Below are positions 62,201 through 64,000 of a stretch of DNA of 64,000 bases, piece after piece. Made by a program: the position numbers and the translations under genes. The stretch is from Regnicoccus_A sp014224355 (lineage in GTDB: Bacteria; Cyanobacteriota; Cyanobacteriia; PCC-6307; Cyanobiaceae), in NCBI RefSeq assembly GCF_050920705.1, contig NZ_CP154799.1, positions 1,612,001 to 1,676,000 on the forward strand. Direction: 5' to 3'. The notes beneath the pieces were generated by a model. That model was not told the DNA's origin and ran no database searches. It worked only from the letters and a program-made list of their open reading frames with translations. Numbering within the stretch: position 1 is the first letter of the stretch; the number at the start of each line of letters is the position of its first letter.

Positions 62201-62710
62201 TCAGGCCTTGGCGCGGCTGGCGGCCACACGGCAGCGGGTGGAGCAGAACTGGGCGGTGGACCGCTTCGGCGTGAAGCTGGTGCCGCAGTGCTCGCAGGTG
62301 ATCGGCTGCTTCTCTTGGCGATGCTTGGCGCGGTGGCGGGCGACACGTTGGCGGTTCAGGGTCGCGTCACGGCAGCACCGACATTCGCCGTCCGAGGCCA
62401 GCTCGGTGCTCTCCGCCTGAAGGCTCCGCAACTCATTGCGCTCAATGATTCGCAGCCGACTGGCGAAGGTTTCGCCGCAGGTCTGGCAAGCGGCCAGGTG
62501 GAAGACGTAGGTGGTGGTCATCTCAAACCTTGAATCGCCCTCCGCGAAGTCGTCGATGACGGAGATGTAGGTGGGGTGGACCTTGGTGGCCGTCGGCCAG
62601 CAGGTAAGGCGCTCCAGCTGGGCCAGGAGTGCCCCCTGCCGCCGCCCGAGCTGGTTGGCCATGAAGTAGCTGCGTGCGTCCATGCGTGGCCAGGTTGCCC
62701 CTGGTGTCAT
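62201..62710 (-). CDS. Multi-CxxC (zinc-binding) hypothetical protein
   Basis: 169 residues with several cysteine pairs: ACQTCGETF (about 95-103), GECRCCRDATLNRQRVARHR and a C-terminal ITCEHCGTSFTPKRSTAQFC followed by STRC. The end is very basic. This is a pattern of small DNA- or RNA-binding zinc proteins, but I recognise no family. The ATG at 62710 lies inside the first dyad repeat; ATGs at 62683 and 62662 are alternatives that would leave the repeat in the promoter. It is convergent with the recombinase with no gap. Confidence 0.65.
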   Translation of the reverse strand: MTPGATWPRMDARSYFMANQLGRRQGALLAQLERLTCWPTATKVHPTYISVIDDFAEGDSRFEMTTTYVFHLAACQTCGETFASRLRIIERNELRSLQAESTELASDGECRCCRDATLNRQRVARHRAKHRQEKQPITCEHCGTSFTPKRSTAQFCSTRCRVAASRAKA

Positions 62711-62755
62711 TACCCCTTAGCGTAACGGGGCAGTGCTGTTACGTCAAGAGGTAAC
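62709..62755. repeat. First pair of RTTAC-N8-GTAAY dyads
   Basis: Two 18-bp sites: ATTACCCCTTAGCGTAAC (62709-62726) and GTTACGTCAAGAGGTAAC (62738-62755), 11 bp apart. Each has inverted RTTAC and GTAAY ends, and the two sites are arranged as inverted copies of one another, so a hairpin is also possible. They lie at the start of the zinc-binding protein gene. Confidence 0.75.
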
Positions 62756-62786
62756 GGCACCAGGTACTGGCCGAGCCCTTGGAGTC

Positions 62787-62832
62787 ATTACGGCTTGGCG
62801 TAACACCATCCCCTGTTACGTCAAGGGGTAAT
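62787..62832. repeat. Second pair of RTTAC-N8-GTAAY dyads
   Basis: ATTACGGCTTGGCGTAAC (62787-62804) and GTTACGTCAAGGGGTAAT (62815-62832), 10 bp apart and again inverted relative to each other. The second pair starts 78 bp after the first, so the layout repeats. Such sites fit operators for a small dimeric regulator or iterons of a replication origin. Confidence 0.75.
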
Positions 62833-63099
62833 GGTTCCAGGGTGGATTGGAAATCCACGCCCTCGGCCAGCACCCGTTCAGCCACCTTCCACAATTCTTA
62901 ACACTCTCATCCCACACCCCTAGTGCAACCCTGCATCACATTGATAGTGTGCACTAAAGCATTGATGTGTGCCTTAGACATGCACTGATGCAGTGATAGC
63001 TGTGACACAACAGTTGCAGGGGCAGCGGTGTCAGCGGGCGGCGGGCGATTGCAGCGGCTGAATGTGACGTAGGGTCCGTGGAGTCGCCGCCAAACCCGC
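62833..63099. other. AT-richer intergenic region, possible origin or promoter
   Basis: Between the dyads and the ribbon-helix-helix gene no coding frame is convincing. 62941-63000 has 26 G/C of 60, far below the rest of the window. TGCACT or its complement AGTGCA occurs at 62922, 62950 and 62981. Small dyads AGTGTGCACT (62946-62955) and CACTG-ATG-CAGTG (62983-62995) are present. It may hold promoters for both flanking genes or a replication start. Confidence 0.4.
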
Positions 63100-63276
63100 A
63101 TGGCATTCGCCCCGCCCCCGAACAAGCAGCAGGTCACGATCCGCTTCCAGCCCACCCTGCTGGAGAAGCTCAATGCCGCCGCTCAGCGTTCTGAGCTGGC
63201 CCGCGCTGAATACGTCCGCCGCATCGTCGAGCGCGCCCTTGAGCATGAGCCGCTGCCCGTTGTGCTCACGGACTGA
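63100..63276 (+). CDS. 58-residue ribbon-helix-helix protein
   Basis: A short frame (MAFAPPPNKQQVTIRFQPTL) with a beta strand QVTIRF at about residues 11-16, then helices LLEKLNAAAQR and ARAEYVRRIVERALE. This is the classic Arc/CopG/MetJ-type fold that binds DNA as a dimer through the strand. It lies between the dyads and the primase-polymerase gene, so it is a good candidate to bind the RTTAC-N8-GTAAY sites and control copy number, transcription or integration. Confidence 0.7.
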   Translation: MAFAPPPNKQQVTIRFQPTLLEKLNAAAQRSELARAEYVRRIVERALEHEPLPVVLTD

Positions 63277-63376
63277 CCCGCCGGCATTGAAAAGGGGCAG
63301 GTAGCCCCGCCCCCTGTCCACCCCTGTCGCTGCCACTTTCCAGGGCAAACAGCGGCAGGGATCACTGAGCAACAAA

Positions 63377-64000
63377 GTGAGTTTAGCCGATTCCGACTCC
63401 AGTCAGCGCAGTGGCGCAACAGTCGGAATCGTTTCAGACAGTGATCTGCAGGCAATGCCGCTTGATTGGCGGTTCGTGCCCGTCAAGGACAAGCATCCTG
63501 CGGATCTTCATGGCAACAAAGACCCCAAGGACTGGTTTGATCGCTTCCAGTTCGATGCTGACTTCTTCCTTGAGCTGAACGGCAACAGACCTGAAGCCCT
63601 TGGTCTGCTCACTGGCCCCGTCAGCGGTGTGCTGGTGGTGGATCTTGATGATCACGGCTGGCCTGAATCGTTCCAGAAGGAAAGCGGCCGCACTGTTGAT
63701 GATTTGCCCAGCACCATTGCCTGGTCAAGCGGCAAACCAGGACGATCAGGTCGCGCTCTTGCTGTGCCGCAGGAGTGGTGGCCATACCTGCGAAACCGCA
63801 GAGCGTTCAACTCAGAGGATGGACGCACCCTATGGGAACTGCGCTGGGATCGTCACCAGGCCGTCATCTGCGGCAGGCATCCACAGACAGGCGCCTATCA
63901 CTGGCTGGAAGGCTGCAGCCCGCAGGAACTTGGCGACCCAGCTGAAGCGCCGGAATGGTTGCTGGAACTGTTGCTGCAGGAGCAGTTTGATGACAAGGCA
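63377..64000 (+). CDS. Bifunctional primase-polymerase (prim-pol), 5' part
   Basis: The frame is open from 63305 to the window end with no stop. I place the start at a GTG at 63377 (SLADSDSSQRSGATVGI); an ATG at 63455 (MPLDWRFVPVKDKHP) is the alternative. LDWRFVPVKDKHP is followed by LTGPVSGVLVVDLDDHGWPE, where DLDD carries the catalytic acidic pair of the archaeo-eukaryotic primase superfamily. Later TLWELRWDRHQAVICGRHP fits the second motif with its histidine. Such proteins prime and copy plasmids, phages and integrative elements. A helicase domain probably follows outside the window. Confidence 0.8.
   Translation, partial: MSLADSDSSQRSGATVGIVSDSDLQAMPLDWRFVPVKDKHPADLHGNKDPKDWFDRFQFDADFFLELNGNRPEALGLLTGPVSGVLVVDLDDHGWPESFQKESGRTVDDLPSTIAWSSGKPGRSGRALAVPQEWWPYLRNRRAFNSEDGRTLWELRWDRHQAVICGRHPQTGAYHWLEGCSPQELGDPAEAPEWLLELLLQEQFDDKA

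Larger units (their letters stand above)
60322..64000. mobile_element. Left end of an integrative element carrying a serine recombinase and a primase-polymerase
   Basis: The element begins at the yraN break and is still running at the window end. Visible genes are a large serine recombinase, a multi-CxxC protein, a ribbon-helix-helix protein and a primase-polymerase. The 62711-63099 gap holds four dyads and an AT-richer patch. Parts are less GC-rich than the flanking genes (for example 26 G/C of 60 in 62941-63000). Whether it is a prophage, a phage satellite or an integrative plasmid cannot be told from this end. Confidence 0.7.

Noticed and set aside
63031..63375. 114-codon minus-strand frame opposite the ribbon-helix-helix gene
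   Set aside because: It has no domain pattern, while the plus-strand 58-residue frame has a clear strand-helix-helix and sits in the right context.
1..64000. tRNA, rRNA and other structured RNA genes
   Set aside because: I looked for TTCGA-type T-loop signatures in the gaps; none had a matching cloverleaf. Short matches such as at 14811 lie inside coding sequence.
1..64000. CRISPR arrays or transposon insertion sequences
   Set aside because: No regularly spaced direct repeats beyond the four dyads, and no DDE transposase or terminal inverted repeat pair was seen.

Overview
The window is chromosomal DNA of a GC-rich unicellular cyanobacterium of the Synechococcus/Cyanobium type. The evidence is gene content: allophycocyanin beta-18 (apcF), phycocyanobilin synthesis (pcyA), geranylgeranyl reductase (chlP), Gun4, Psb28, SipA, a GlpX-type FBPase/SBPase, ferredoxin sulfite reductase, a System II cytochrome c assembly protein, and several small proteins that look specific to picocyanobacteria. 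Genes are packed, many with 4-bp ATGA overlaps, and codon third positions are strongly G/C.

Layout. 1-1119 is the 3' part of ilvD. 1103-8047 is a minus-strand carbon-metabolism run (glpX, hemA, glgC, gnd, pgl, a CIA30-like gene, a hypothetical). rpe follows at 8213-8896 with a terminator. 8988-14617 is a minus-strand envelope run (typA, DUF309, lptA-like, lptB, an LptF/G permease, ccsB). 14790-21592 holds an M15 peptidase, chlP, glyS, sir and a secreted protein. 21562-28942 holds a VanX-like dipeptidase, recG, tsf, rpsB, a glycosyltransferase and a 51-residue basic protein. 29000-32624 is a pcyA-devB-devC-devA operon. 32680-40435 holds an M16 peptidase pair, sipA, bioY, lspA, an FHA/penicillin-binding fusion and a GTPase. 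40281-46300 includes a small membrane protein, two PLP enzymes, tadA, apcF and glnA, with two NtcA-like sites. 46410-53536 holds a methyltransferase, small hypotheticals, gun4, selU, psb28 and two PerM-like permeases. 53537-59634 is a minus-strand run: rsmA, ispE, DUF3082, a 31-residue peptide, pdhB, secD, secF and a 62-residue peptide.

The last 3.7 kb differs from the rest. The 5' part of a yraN (UPF0102) gene is missing, and a large serine recombinase starts 23 bp from the break. Beyond it lie a multi-CxxC protein, an intergenic region with four 18-bp dyads and an AT-richer patch, a 58-residue ribbon-helix-helix protein, and the start of a primase-polymerase that runs off the end. This reads as the left end of a site-specific integrative element with a replication module. 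It is the most novel part of the window.

Seven conserved genes (gnd, recG, devC, glnA, gun4, selU, rsmA) are each broken by a frameshift in a run of five or six G/C. Six are explained by one missing base. Several of these genes are normally essential or nearly so, so systematic homopolymer errors are far more likely than real gene loss.
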